Below are positions 1-8,522 of a DNA stretch of 64,000 nucleotides, piece by piece. The position numbers and the translations under genes are program-made. Each line of letters opens with the position of its first letter. Position 1 is the stretch's first letter. Below the pieces are notes generated by a model. The model made no database searches, was not told the origin of the DNA, and saw only the letters and a program-made list of their open reading frames with translations. The DNA is from Christiangramia flava JLT2011 (GTDB lineage: Bacteria > Bacteroidota > Bacteroidia > Flavobacteriales > Flavobacteriaceae). The DNA is taken from NCBI RefSeq assembly GCF_001951155.1, contig NZ_CP016359.1, positions 372,001 through 436,000 on the forward strand. The letters run 5' to 3'.

Positions 1-1041
1 GTATAGACCATCAGGCCACCATCCCTGATCTAACGGACCATACTGGAAAATATCTTCGTTATTCAGCTGCATTCTGATAATGCCATTTTCATCTCTTTTA
101 CTGGAGATCTTACGCATTGCGAAATAACTCTTCACCTCATCCTGAACCTCTCCATTGCTGATAAGCTTCACCTCAGTTCGGTATAAAAATGGGGAATCTG
201 GCGACCATAATTTTGGATCATTTACATGAATGCTGAATTCCTGGTCTAAAGATGATTTGGTAGTGCTGATCTCTTTATTACCATCGTAAACAACCACTTC
301 GATCATATCTCCGTAAGCTGAATTGCTTCCTTCGGCAGAAACCTTTACGGTATTATTATCGATATCTGGAGTAAATCTTAAATTCTGAAGGCTTTTTTCA
401 GCAACAGGTTCCAGCCAGACTGTTTGCCAGATTCCGGTTACCGGAGTATACCAGATCCCTTCAGGATTCTTAACCTGCTTACCTCTAGGCTGCGGCCCTT
501 CATCACTGGGATCCCAAACCTTTACAGTTAATTTTTGTTCCCCATCCTTATTCAAAAATGGCGTGATATCAAAAGAAAACGGCTCGTAACCTCCGGAATG
601 CGAACCTAATTTGATGTCGTTGATCCAGACATCTGCCTGCCAGTCTACGGCGTCAAAATTTAATTTGATCTTTTTACCATTCCAGTCTCCAGGAACCGTA
701 AAAGTGGTGTTATACCATAATTCATTTTCAGCACCGACAGTTTTCATAACCCCGGAAAGACTTGATTCCACTGCAAATGGCACCAAAATATCTCCGTCAA
801 AATTCTGTGGTTTCGCTTTGCCTTTTTGCTGGATACTGTATTCCCAGAGTCCGTTAAGGTTTTTCCAGTCCGGTCTTTCCATGATCGGTCTTGGATATTC
901 ATTTAAAGGCTTATCGGGGTTTACCTCATCTGCCCATTTACTTTTGATCTTGTCACCCGCCGGCTTCCACTGGGCTTGCATGGTAACCTGGCTTAGCAGG
1001 ACTAAGCACAGGATCGTTATATTTTTAATTATAGAATTCAT
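1..1041 (-). CDS. GH2-like glycoside hydrolase, N-terminal part (cut by window edge)
   Basis: The reading frame is open from an ATG at 1041 through to base 1, giving 347 residues of a longer protein. Residues 1-24 form a signal peptide ending in MQAQ. Next come the jelly-roll sugar-binding domain (motifs ELWYNTTFTVPGDW and VDWQADVWINDIKLGSHSGG) and the immunoglobulin-like sandwich (KLWSPDSPFLY) typical of family GH2. The fragment ends in LDQGWWPDGLYT, the entry to the catalytic barrel in a GH2 subgroup common in Bacteroidota and often annotated as beta-galactosidase-like. The catalytic glutamates lie outside the window, so substrate cannot be judged. It follows the GH5-like gene by 42 bp on the same strand, so it is probably the distal gene of the SusC-led operon. 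Confidence 0.85.
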   Translation of the reverse strand, partial: MNSIIKNITILCLVLLSQVTMQAQWKPAGDKIKSKWADEVNPDKPLNEYPRPIMERPDWKNLNGLWEYSIQQKGKAKPQNFDGDILVPFAVESSLSGVMKTVGAENELWYNTTFTVPGDWNGKKIKLNFDAVDWQADVWINDIKLGSHSGGYEPFSFDITPFLNKDGEQKLTVKVWDPSDEGPQPRGKQVKNPEGIWYTPVTGIWQTVWLEPVAEKSLQNLRFTPDIDNNTVKVSAEGSNSAYGDMIEVVVYDGNKEISTTKSSLDQEFSIHVNDPKLWSPDSPFLYRTEVKLISNGEVQDEVKSYFAMRKISSKRDENGIIRMQLNNEDIFQYGPLDQGWWPDGLY

Positions 1042-1083
1042 TGTAGTAGTTTCAGTTCTGTTTAATAATTCTTTTTCGGATTT

Positions 1084-2268
1084 TTATTTTGCATTCGCTT
1101 CAGCGGTCATCTGTGTGATCAGATCGGTTTCCTCTTTCTTATAAGGCTTACCATCTTTCTGAAAGACCTCGTGGAACCAGACATCTGGTTCAGAAGTGTA
1201 TTTTTTAGTCCAAGTATCCCATGGGTATTTGGTTTGACTTTTTCCGTCTACAAGACCCCAGTTATACATGGCTATGTTATATTTTCTGGCAACCGGTAAG
1301 AATCCCTGGAAAGTACTTCCATTGGGACGCGCCATATATTCGGTACAAAGCATTGGTTTACCATAGCGCTTTAACTGATTGATCTTTTTCTCAAAATCTT
1401 GAGGAGTATTATAATTATGGAAAGAAATAACATCAGATTTTGCAATCTGCATCTTGTGCATTTTCTCCATTTTTTCGTGATCACTCCAATCTCCCGTCCA
1501 AAGGCCAGAAGTTAAAGGCTGGCTTGGATTTGCTGATCTAGCCCAATCGAATGCCTGGTCCAGAAGATTATAAACCAATTCCTTTTTATTCGGAATTTCA
1601 ACATCTTCATAAGAAGGACCTGTCATATTATCTGGTTCATTCCAAACATCCCAGCCCAGAATTCGGTCATCATTTTTAAATTTTCCCACAGTACCGATCA
1701 CGTATTCTTTTAATCTGCCGTACTGTGTAGAATCCTGTAATGCTTCCTGCCCCGGGCTTTGGACCCAACCAGAATTATGAACATGAGGCTGCGGCTCTCT
1801 TTGTTTCCCTGTTTTAGGGAACGGATCCCAGCAGGAATCGAATAATACAAATAGTGTTTTAATACCATGATTATCGGCAATGGCAAGATACTGGTCCATT
1901 CGGTCATACAATCCTTCAGCATCTTCCTTATGTAAAAGATCGTGAAGGTAAACCCTCATGGTATTCATCCCGATCTCTTCTGCCCAGCCAAGTTCTTTAT
2001 CAATAGTAGCAGTATCAAAGGTCTTTTCCTGCCACATTTCAAGCTGATTGATCGCGGTACTCGGATTAAAATTAGCTCCTACCAGCCATGGCTGCTTGTC
2101 ATACCAGTCATTGGCCTGCTGCTTGGTCCAAACTTCAGCAATATTAGTAGAATCTGTCGCTTCAGCTTCTGCCAGATCTTTTTTATCTGTGCTCCCTTCA
2201 GCATTTTTACAGGAGTAAAAACATAGGCTAACGAGCGTGATAAGGGTAATAATTCGCATAATTTTCAT
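1084..2268 (-). CDS. GH5-like (clan GH-A) endo-glycosidase lipoprotein
   Basis: A 394-residue protein with a lipoprotein signal (Cys20 in CFYSC), so it is probably anchored in the outer membrane. The body has clan GH-A hallmarks: an acid/base glutamate in WDVWNEPDN (E211) and a candidate nucleophile in LCTEYMARP (E310), at the ends of strands 4 and 7 of a TIM barrel. The LHDLLHKEDAEG and VLFDSCWDPFP blocks are shared with Bacteroidota proteins usually labelled cellulase-family or 1,4-beta-xylanase, but the real substrate (mannan, glucan or other) is not evident. It lies 137 bp after the DUF3823 gene and 42 bp before the GH2-like gene in the same orientation. Family-level placement is fairly sure; activity is not. 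Confidence 0.8.
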   Translation of the reverse strand: MKIMRIITLITLVSLCFYSCKNAEGSTDKKDLAEAEATDSTNIAEVWTKQQANDWYDKQPWLVGANFNPSTAINQLEMWQEKTFDTATIDKELGWAEEIGMNTMRVYLHDLLHKEDAEGLYDRMDQYLAIADNHGIKTLFVLFDSCWDPFPKTGKQREPQPHVHNSGWVQSPGQEALQDSTQYGRLKEYVIGTVGKFKNDDRILGWDVWNEPDNMTGPSYEDVEIPNKKELVYNLLDQAFDWARSANPSQPLTSGLWTGDWSDHEKMEKMHKMQIAKSDVISFHNYNTPQDFEKKINQLKRYGKPMLCTEYMARPNGSTFQGFLPVARKYNIAMYNWGLVDGKSQTKYPWDTWTKKYTSEPDVWFHEVFQKDGKPYKKEETDLITQMTAEANAK

Positions 2269-2337
2269 TGCAATATAATTATTTCCGCCAAATAACTAAA
2301 TCGTTTTAGGCGATTCTATTGATTTAAAGTTATCTCT

Positions 2338-2372
2338 CCCGGTCATTTTCTTTATTCTGAAAAATGACCGGG
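2338..2372. other. 12-bp perfect hairpin between DUF3823 and GH5 genes
   Basis: CCCGGTCATTTT (2338-2349) pairs perfectly with AAAATGACCGGG (2361-2372) around an 11-nt loop. No T-run follows on either strand, so it is not a classical intrinsic terminator. It sits in the middle of the leftward PUL operon, just after the surface-protein genes and before the enzyme genes. A partial attenuator or an mRNA-stabilising 3' structure is plausible (inference). Confidence 0.6.
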
Positions 2373-2405
2373 ATTGATAACAAGGCTAACTAAATCAACA
2401 GGTGA

Positions 2406-3107
2406 TTAGAAATTTAATTTTTGAAGCGGGGAATAGATCATATCTTCTACTCCGCTGATCTTGACTCCTACACGGGCAAAAATGTAATCCTGGACCACAT
2501 CACCAGGGATATCAACCTTCATATTCAAGTTACTCATATCCCCTAGGTCAGCATCAGCCCTGGCAACATGCATATCTCCATTTGCTGAAACGAATCGAGT
2601 CGTATTCAGGTAAAGTGTGACGTGTTCAATATCCCGGGCATCTTCCCCGGTTATTACCTGTTGTAGGTCGATGCTGGCGTTTACCGAAGCGCCTGCAAGA
2701 TTCATTTCTGGATTTCTGATCATGTAATAGGGCATCACTTCCAGTTCCATATTGGTATCCCCTGATAGGTTTAGGTAAATAGTATCACCCTGGCTTGTTC
2801 CCTGCGAAAGTGCCTTAAAGGGTCCCTGACCTTCAATAAATTTTAGGCGGTAATCACCATTAAAAAGCAAGGAGCTGAAAGATCCATCCTGGGAAACATG
2901 CACGTCTAAGGGACCTTCTTTTCCGAAGCCGGATTGCCACAACTGGAAGCGCACATCATTCTGAGCTACCCTTATAGTATCTCCCTGGTAGGTAAGGGCA
3001 CCCGTAAAGCTGGCCTGAGGTTCGTCGTAATTGTCTATCTCGCATGATACTAAAGAGAGCATCAGGCCGAGAAAAAGTATATAATATTTAGTATTCATAA
3101 TCTTCAA
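2406..3107 (-). CDS. DUF3823-type surface lipoprotein next to SusD
   Basis: A 233-residue lipoprotein (signal ending LVSCEIDNYDEP, Cys22; Met4 is an alternative start). The N-terminal half reads as a beta-sandwich (FTGALTYQGDTIR, FNGDYRLKF), the C-terminal half as a second Ig-like domain (HVTLYLNTTRFVSANGD). This matches DUF3823 proteins, which almost always follow SusC/SusD and are thought to be surface glycan-binding or TonB-receptor-associated accessory proteins. It starts 10 bp after the susD-like stop, so it is co-transcribed. No enzyme motif is visible. Binding of the unknown PUL substrate is inferred from context. Confidence 0.78.
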   Translation of the reverse strand: MKIMNTKYYILFLGLMLSLVSCEIDNYDEPQASFTGALTYQGDTIRVAQNDVRFQLWQSGFGKEGPLDVHVSQDGSFSSLLFNGDYRLKFIEGQGPFKALSQGTSQGDTIYLNLSGDTNMELEVMPYYMIRNPEMNLAGASVNASIDLQQVITGEDARDIEHVTLYLNTTRFVSANGDMHVARADADLGDMSNLNMKVDIPGDVVQDYIFARVGVKISGVEDMIYSPLQKLNF

Positions 3108-3117
3108 ATTTAGAGTC

Positions 3118-5013
3118 TTACTGGTTAGGATTTCTCACGATCAATGGGTTATTATTGATGATATCCTGACCAATTTCTGAATAGTAATTTCCTAATCTGA
3201 AACGATCGGCACCGGTCACCCTGCTAGGTTTCATCACCCTATAGGTCCACTGTCCATCATCCGAACTTCCCGGGTCACTGATCTTGTAAGGCCATAATCC
3301 CCATGGCTGTGTCAGGCGGTCTGTCACGTCACAAACATCTGAAGTAACTTCCTCTTCGGTCATCGGCACACCGTCCATCACGATATGAGCGATCCTCCAT
3401 CTTTTCAGGTCGAAGAAATACAAACCTTCAAAAGCAAATTCCACGAAACGTTCATGTGCTATTCTTTCGAATGAAATATCATCAGCCGTTAATTCGGTTG
3501 TGATTCCCGCTCTGGACCGAACTTCGTTCATGTATTTTGCTGAAAGCTCCGGTTGGCCCAACTCAAAAGCTGCTTCCGCGGCATTCATCAGAACCTCTGC
3601 ATAACGGTAACGGATGAACCATACATCGCTCTGTACGCCTCGCTGACCAGAACCTGCTTTTGGGTCCTGATATTTCCGGATATAAAAACCGGTTTGAGCG
3701 GTAAATTCCAGACCATCAATAGGCCCATCAAATCCAACGACCTGTTCCTGGCCGTTCGATCCTGGGAATTCTTTTTGTTGCCCTCTCGAATCACCAGAAA
3801 TGATCGTTCCGTCAGGCAGTAAAACGCCTGCCCAGATATCAACCTGTCTTCCCTTAAAATTTGAACCGGGAACGATCACTGTACCTTTAAGTCGGGCATC
3901 TCTTCCTTCGAAAATATCTTCAGGATTTTCATATTTCAGGTAATTTCCGGAATTGTCTTTAACCGGTAATGGTTCGCATTCCCCTTCCAGAGTTTCAAAA
4001 GCCTCCACAAGGTTCAAAGAAGGGTTGATCCTCCCGCCTTCCTCTTCTTCCGCGCCGTAACGAGGCTGGTTGGAAATGGTGAAACCGTGAACCTTCCCGC
4101 TCTGAAGCATGTAATCTTCCACAAATATCGCTTCAGGATTATTCGATTTATCATAAAACAGGCTGGCGAAATTTTCTGAAAGATCAGGTTTCTTCATGTA
4201 CAATGAATAATTACCCGCCTGCCCGTCAATAATTGCCTGAGCTGCGTCAAGTGCTGTTTGGTAATAAGCCTCTGCCCGCGAAGCTGGAATCCCAACTTCT
4301 CCACCCGGAAGCGAAACCGATGGCGTGTTCTGGCCATATCGCGCAATAGAACCGGCATATAAAGCCGCTCGAGCTTCCATGGCCAGTGCTGCTCCTTTGG
4401 AGGCACGCGATTTCACATCGGCGCTGGCCGGCAGAATATCTTTTACCGCTTCCGCTTCGTTGATTACAAAATCATAGATCGCCGCTTCTGTTTCTCGCGG
4501 ATGCTGAAGATAACTCGGGTCGCCGCTAAAATCGTACTCTTCACTTTCAAGAATAAGTGGTACTCCTCCCATTCTTTTTACCAATGTAAAGTAATAGGAA
4601 GCTCGAAGGAATCGTGCTTCGGCCAAAAACCTGGTTTTATCACTTTCAGCAAGTTCTTCGGAAGCTTGCAGGCGTTCCATGAACAGGTTAATCTCACGGA
4701 TGTAGCCATAATCCCAGTTACCCCAGTCTCCATATCCGCGATCAGAATTCTGAAAATGCCCGTATCTTCCGGCTTCTGACCAGAATGCCACATTGAAATC
4801 AGCTACACTCGGCCAGTCTTCGATTCTTCCGAAGTCATAGTACCTGTTATAAAAATCGGCCAGGATAGACAGCGGTAACTCAGAATCACTGAAGATCTGG
4901 TCCTGTGTTAGAATGTTGGTGGGCTCCCGGTCTAAAAACTCACTGTCTGAAGTACAGCTACCAGCCAGCACCGCCATCACCATTAAAATCGATATATGTT
5001 TTTTCATTTTCAT
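3118..5013 (-). CDS. SusD/RagB-family nutrient-binding outer-membrane lipoprotein (PUL 1)
   Basis: A 631-residue protein with a lipoprotein signal (LAGSC, Cys20). SusD features are clear: the N-terminal FLDREPTNILTQDQIF block, TPR-like helices (RFLAEARFLRASYYFTLVKRMGG), and the C-terminal region RYRYAEVLMNAAEA followed by RIAHERFVEFAFEGLYFFDL. SusD proteins cap the SusC barrel and capture glycans at the surface. It is 6 bp downstream of the SusC gene and 10 bp upstream of the DUF3823 gene. It is longer than classic SusD (about 550 residues), as is common for Flavobacteriia. Substrate is unknown and cannot be read from the sequence. Confidence 0.93.
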   Translation of the reverse strand: MKMKKHISILMVMAVLAGSCTSDSEFLDREPTNILTQDQIFSDSELPLSILADFYNRYYDFGRIEDWPSVADFNVAFWSEAGRYGHFQNSDRGYGDWGNWDYGYIREINLFMERLQASEELAESDKTRFLAEARFLRASYYFTLVKRMGGVPLILESEEYDFSGDPSYLQHPRETEAAIYDFVINEAEAVKDILPASADVKSRASKGAALAMEARAALYAGSIARYGQNTPSVSLPGGEVGIPASRAEAYYQTALDAAQAIIDGQAGNYSLYMKKPDLSENFASLFYDKSNNPEAIFVEDYMLQSGKVHGFTISNQPRYGAEEEEGGRINPSLNLVEAFETLEGECEPLPVKDNSGNYLKYENPEDIFEGRDARLKGTVIVPGSNFKGRQVDIWAGVLLPDGTIISGDSRGQQKEFPGSNGQEQVVGFDGPIDGLEFTAQTGFYIRKYQDPKAGSGQRGVQSDVWFIRYRYAEVLMNAAEAAFELGQPELSAKYMNEVRSRAGITTELTADDISFERIAHERFVEFAFEGLYFFDLKRWRIAHIVMDGVPMTEEEVTSDVCDVTDRLTQPWGLWPYKISDPGSSDDGQWTYRVMKPSRVTGADRFRLGNYYSEIGQDIINNNPLIVRNPNQ

Positions 5014-5019
5014 CAGTTT

Positions 5020-8000
5020 TTAAATGGAAAGATTGATTCCCACATTTACGAATTTGTTCTGCGGGTATTGGAGCCCGTTCGTATCATTCACTTCCGGATC
5101 AATACCATACTGCTGCAGATTATCAATCGAGAAAAGGTTATAGGCGTTCACGTAAAAACGGGCTTTCTGAATCTTCAGTTTTTCCAGGATAGAGTCTCCT
5201 ATTGAATATCCCAATTCCAGTGTTCTAGCGCGCAGGTATGTCACATTGTGCAGCCAGAATGTGGAATTTTTATTATAGTTACTGTGCCCGCGGTTATTGT
5301 ACCTCAGGGCCGGGTATTTCCCCGGGATCCATTCGCTGTTCGGATCAAAGACATCAGCCCGGTGCCAGCGGTCCAGGAAAATTTCGTTCAGCGCCCCTCC
5401 ATTTTGAAATGGAATTCTGGTTTCCCATTCCTGGTTCCAGGAATATCCTGAAGCTCCTGAAAAATCTGCAGAGACATCAAAATTCTTATAGGCCACATAA
5501 AAACTAAGCCCAAAATTTACCAGTGGGTTATAATTATTATAGCCAATTGGTCTTTCATCATATCCATCAATACGCCCATCTCCATTTACATCTTTATAGA
5601 TAATATCTCCCGGTAGCAGAGTTTCATTTCCACGACCATCTATATCCACCGGATAATTATCGATCTCCTCCTGAGACTGAAATTGGCCAAGAGCGGTATA
5701 TCCCCAGAATATCGTATTGTAGCGATCTTCTCCAGACCAGCGATAGCGGTCCCACGAATTATTAAAGCGAGGTTTATAAGAGGAGATAAACTTGCTACGA
5801 GTGAGGGAGGCATTCCCGGAAACATTGAAAGTAACATCTCCAAAAGTGTTATTATAGCTCAAAGCGCCTTCGATACCGAATTGAGCGTCAGAATTCACAT
5901 TTTCATCCGGGAGTCCGTAGCCTAGTTCGCTTGGAAGAAGAATGTCATATTTTCTTCCGCGCAGGCCGGTTCTCAGCCTATAGAAGTAATCGAAAGTTGC
6001 TGAAAGTTTACCGTCGAATAAATAAGCATCTAAACCAATATCTGTAATCTTACTCTTGAACCAGGTGATATTGGTAATTGGCTGGCCTTTATCACGACTA
6101 GCGATCACTGGTTGACCGTCTAAAATAGCTATCCCGGTATTGTAGTTATAACCGGTGAGGTAATCAAAAGCGCCAATCCCGATATTATCATCTCCCAGCA
6201 CCCCGTAGGAACCGCGAATCTTCAGGTTATCGAGAATAGTTGAATCACCGAGCCAGTCTTTCATGAACTGCTCTTCTGTAATTCTCCATCCACCGGAAAC
6301 CGATGGGAAGTATCCTACTCGCTGGTCTGGCGCAAATTTCCAGGATGCATCACGCCTTCCGGAGAAACTGAGGTAGTACTTATCTTTATAATTATAAGAC
6401 ACCTGCGCGATATAGCCTATTCGGGCTTCCTCACTTTCACTATCATCATATGTATCCACATCTGAAAAATAGATCAGCGGAAGCACGTTTGTTTTTGGTA
6501 CGGAATGCACCCAGTTTCTTAAGAATCTAGCTTCCTGTCTTTCCACGATGAACATGGCATCCAGGCCATGGTCACCAAAATCTCTTTTATACTGAAGCTG
6601 TCCCTGGTAGATGTTTCTCAACACCTTGTTTTGTTCTCTTTCCCTCCAGGGATTTGTACTCCCTCCAGTGGCATTATATGTATCGGTTTGAGAATCATAG
6701 GTATAAGCCTCATACGTGTACTCATGCCCATTCATCAGGTGATCTGCGATGTAGTAAGAATACATGCCTTTAAGGTTAAGGCCTTCTACAAAAGGCAGAT
6801 CATATTGAGCTGTAAAGTTCGTCTGTAAAACCCTCCAGGTATCCCTTTTATAACCGCCAATTTCAAAATTGTGCAATCCCCAGTTAGTTTCATTGTGACC
6901 AATGTCATTGAGATATTCAGGATTGTCATTGGCATAAGGTCGTTCGTAAGGACGATTACGGAGAATCGCAAAACGAGGCAGCCAGTAATCATCAGCTCCT
7001 GGAATACCTGGATTAAGACGCTCTTCGATCCTTCCGTTGATTTGTACACCCACCTTCAGCCTATCAGTAATGTTGGCATTCACATTACTCTGAATATTAC
7101 TTCTTTCAAAGCGGAATTCATCTCCAAGAACTGATTCTTGCTTCAGATTAGTGGCAGAGAGGTAATAATTGATATTTTCAGAACCTCCTGATGCATTCAC
7201 ATTTAAATTAACCAAGGGTGCATTTTTCTTGATAATGAAATCTTTCCAGTTAAAAGACTGGTAACCCATTTCCTCACCAACTCGGTATTTCTCCAACTCT
7301 TCCGGCGTGATATTGGTGCTTCCAAACTCGTTGACCTGTGATTCCGCTACCAATTGCTGGTAAGTATAAGAATCGTTCACAGGGTCTGGAAAACGCGACC
7401 AGTTTTGCCATCCTACGTAAGAATCTATATTTACGGTGCTTTTGGAGTTTTTCTTTCCTTTCTTCGTAGTGACTACCACCACCCCGTTCGCAGCACGCAC
7501 CCCGTAGATCGCTGCTGAGGCATCCTTTAAAACCGTAATACTTTCGATGTCATTTGGTGCAAGGTTGTTGAACTGACCTTCATCCTGCTGAATACCATCG
7601 ATCACGTAAAGTGGTGTTCCCATATTACGAACTTGTATGGCTGCACTGGCACCTGGTCTACCGTCGGCCATTCTGAAGCTTACGCCAGGAATCTTTCCCG
7701 CGAGCCCCGAACTTACTGTAGACCCTCCATGCACACGCTCCAGGTCATTGCTGGTAACGGTGGAAATGGCTCCTGTGATCGATTTCTTTTCCTGTGAACC
7801 GTATCCGGTCACCACCACTTCATCCAGTGCGGCGACGTCTTCTTCCAGTTGAACAGAAATTTCAGTTTGCGAATTCACCGGGACTTCTAAAGTTTTATAA
7901 CCTAGGTAGCTAAACACAATCGTAGCATCGGGAGCGGCTTCAATACTATAATTTCCATCGAAATCAGTTGTGGTACCGCGAGTAGTTCCTTTTACCATTA

Positions 8001-8160
8001 CATTGATAAATGGTAGCGGTTCAGGATCTTCGCCCTGGGAGGTAACCGTACCGCTGATCTCCTGTTTATCTTGTGCCTGCGCCACAAGATTCAACAAGAG
8101 ACAACAAATCAGGATACTTCCTGAAATTGGTCTTTTAAATCTGAGTAATAATGTTTCCAT
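5020..8160 (-). CDS. SusC/RagA-family TonB-linked outer-membrane transporter (PUL 1)
   Basis: A 1046-residue TonB-dependent glycan importer. It has a signal peptide (1-30, ending LVAQAQ), a carboxypeptidase-D-regulatory-like domain (about 35-115), then the TonB-box/plug segment DEVVVTGYGSQEKKSITGAI and the SusC signature LYVIDGIQQDEG with NDIESITVLKDASAAIYG. The rest is a beta-barrel ending with a terminal aromatic-rich strand. It begins the leftward operon and its 362-bp upstream region is shared with the divergent HTCS gene, which is expected to activate it. Family assignment is secure. The imported oligosaccharide is unknown. Confidence 0.95.
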   Translation of the reverse strand: METLLLRFKRPISGSILICCLLLNLVAQAQDKQEISGTVTSQGEDPEPLPFINVMVKGTTRGTTTDFDGNYSIEAAPDATIVFSYLGYKTLEVPVNSQTEISVQLEEDVAALDEVVVTGYGSQEKKSITGAISTVTSNDLERVHGGSTVSSGLAGKIPGVSFRMADGRPGASAAIQVRNMGTPLYVIDGIQQDEGQFNNLAPNDIESITVLKDASAAIYGVRAANGVVVVTTKKGKKNSKSTVNIDSYVGWQNWSRFPDPVNDSYTYQQLVAESQVNEFGSTNITPEELEKYRVGEEMGYQSFNWKDFIIKKNAPLVNLNVNASGGSENINYYLSATNLKQESVLGDEFRFERSNIQSNVNANITDRLKVGVQINGRIEERLNPGIPGADDYWLPRFAILRNRPYERPYANDNPEYLNDIGHNETNWGLHNFEIGGYKRDTWRVLQTNFTAQYDLPFVEGLNLKGMYSYYIADHLMNGHEYTYEAYTYDSQTDTYNATGGSTNPWREREQNKVLRNIYQGQLQYKRDFGDHGLDAMFIVERQEARFLRNWVHSVPKTNVLPLIYFSDVDTYDDSESEEARIGYIAQVSYNYKDKYYLSFSGRRDASWKFAPDQRVGYFPSVSGGWRITEEQFMKDWLGDSTILDNLKIRGSYGVLGDDNIGIGAFDYLTGYNYNTGIAILDGQPVIASRDKGQPITNITWFKSKITDIGLDAYLFDGKLSATFDYFYRLRTGLRGRKYDILLPSELGYGLPDENVNSDAQFGIEGALSYNNTFGDVTFNVSGNASLTRSKFISSYKPRFNNSWDRYRWSGEDRYNTIFWGYTALGQFQSQEEIDNYPVDIDGRGNETLLPGDIIYKDVNGDGRIDGYDERPIGYNNYNPLVNFGLSFYVAYKNFDVSADFSGASGYSWNQEWETRIPFQNGGALNEIFLDRWHRADVFDPNSEWIPGKYPALRYNNRGHSNYNKNSTFWLHNVTYLRARTLELGYSIGDSILEKLKIQKARFYVNAYNLFSIDNLQQYGIDPEVNDTNGLQYPQNKFVNVGINLSI

Positions 8161-8522
8161 TGATTTTCATTTAATAAAATTTAAGTTTTTGATTAGTTAA
8201 TTTTTAACAACTAGGGTTGCTTCAGCTTTTTTATATCCTCATTTTTTCCGATTTTTACTAAATCGATATAGTTATTAATTCGATAAATTTGAACTATCTC
8301 GATTGTTAATAGTTTAATAATTCAATTAAAATTTTAGGGATTTGATTGTGGTTTGAAGGTAATGGATGACTCTACCATTTTTTCTTCCAATTGTTCCAAT
8401 CTTTAGATTTTTTGAATCAATTTTTAAGAAAAAGTTAATGTTGACGTGATATTGAGACGATTTGTTGAACTGTGAAACAAAATGAATACCTCTAACTTGT
8501 ACTTTAATGGTATCCTACTTTT
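8161..8522. promoter_or_regulatory. Divergent control region between SusC and HTCS genes
   Basis: An AT-rich 362-bp gap that must hold the leftward PUL promoter and the HTCS promoter. The SusC-side leader reads (minus strand) AACTAATCAAAAACTTAAAT, a purine/A-rich 5' leader without a Shine-Dalgarno site. On the plus strand TAAATTTG at 8284-8291 fits the Bacteroidota -7 pattern TAnnTTTG, but I see no good TTG at the right spacing and it lies about 230 bp from the HTCS start. HTCS operators are usually direct repeats; I could not identify a convincing pair. Confidence 0.45.
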
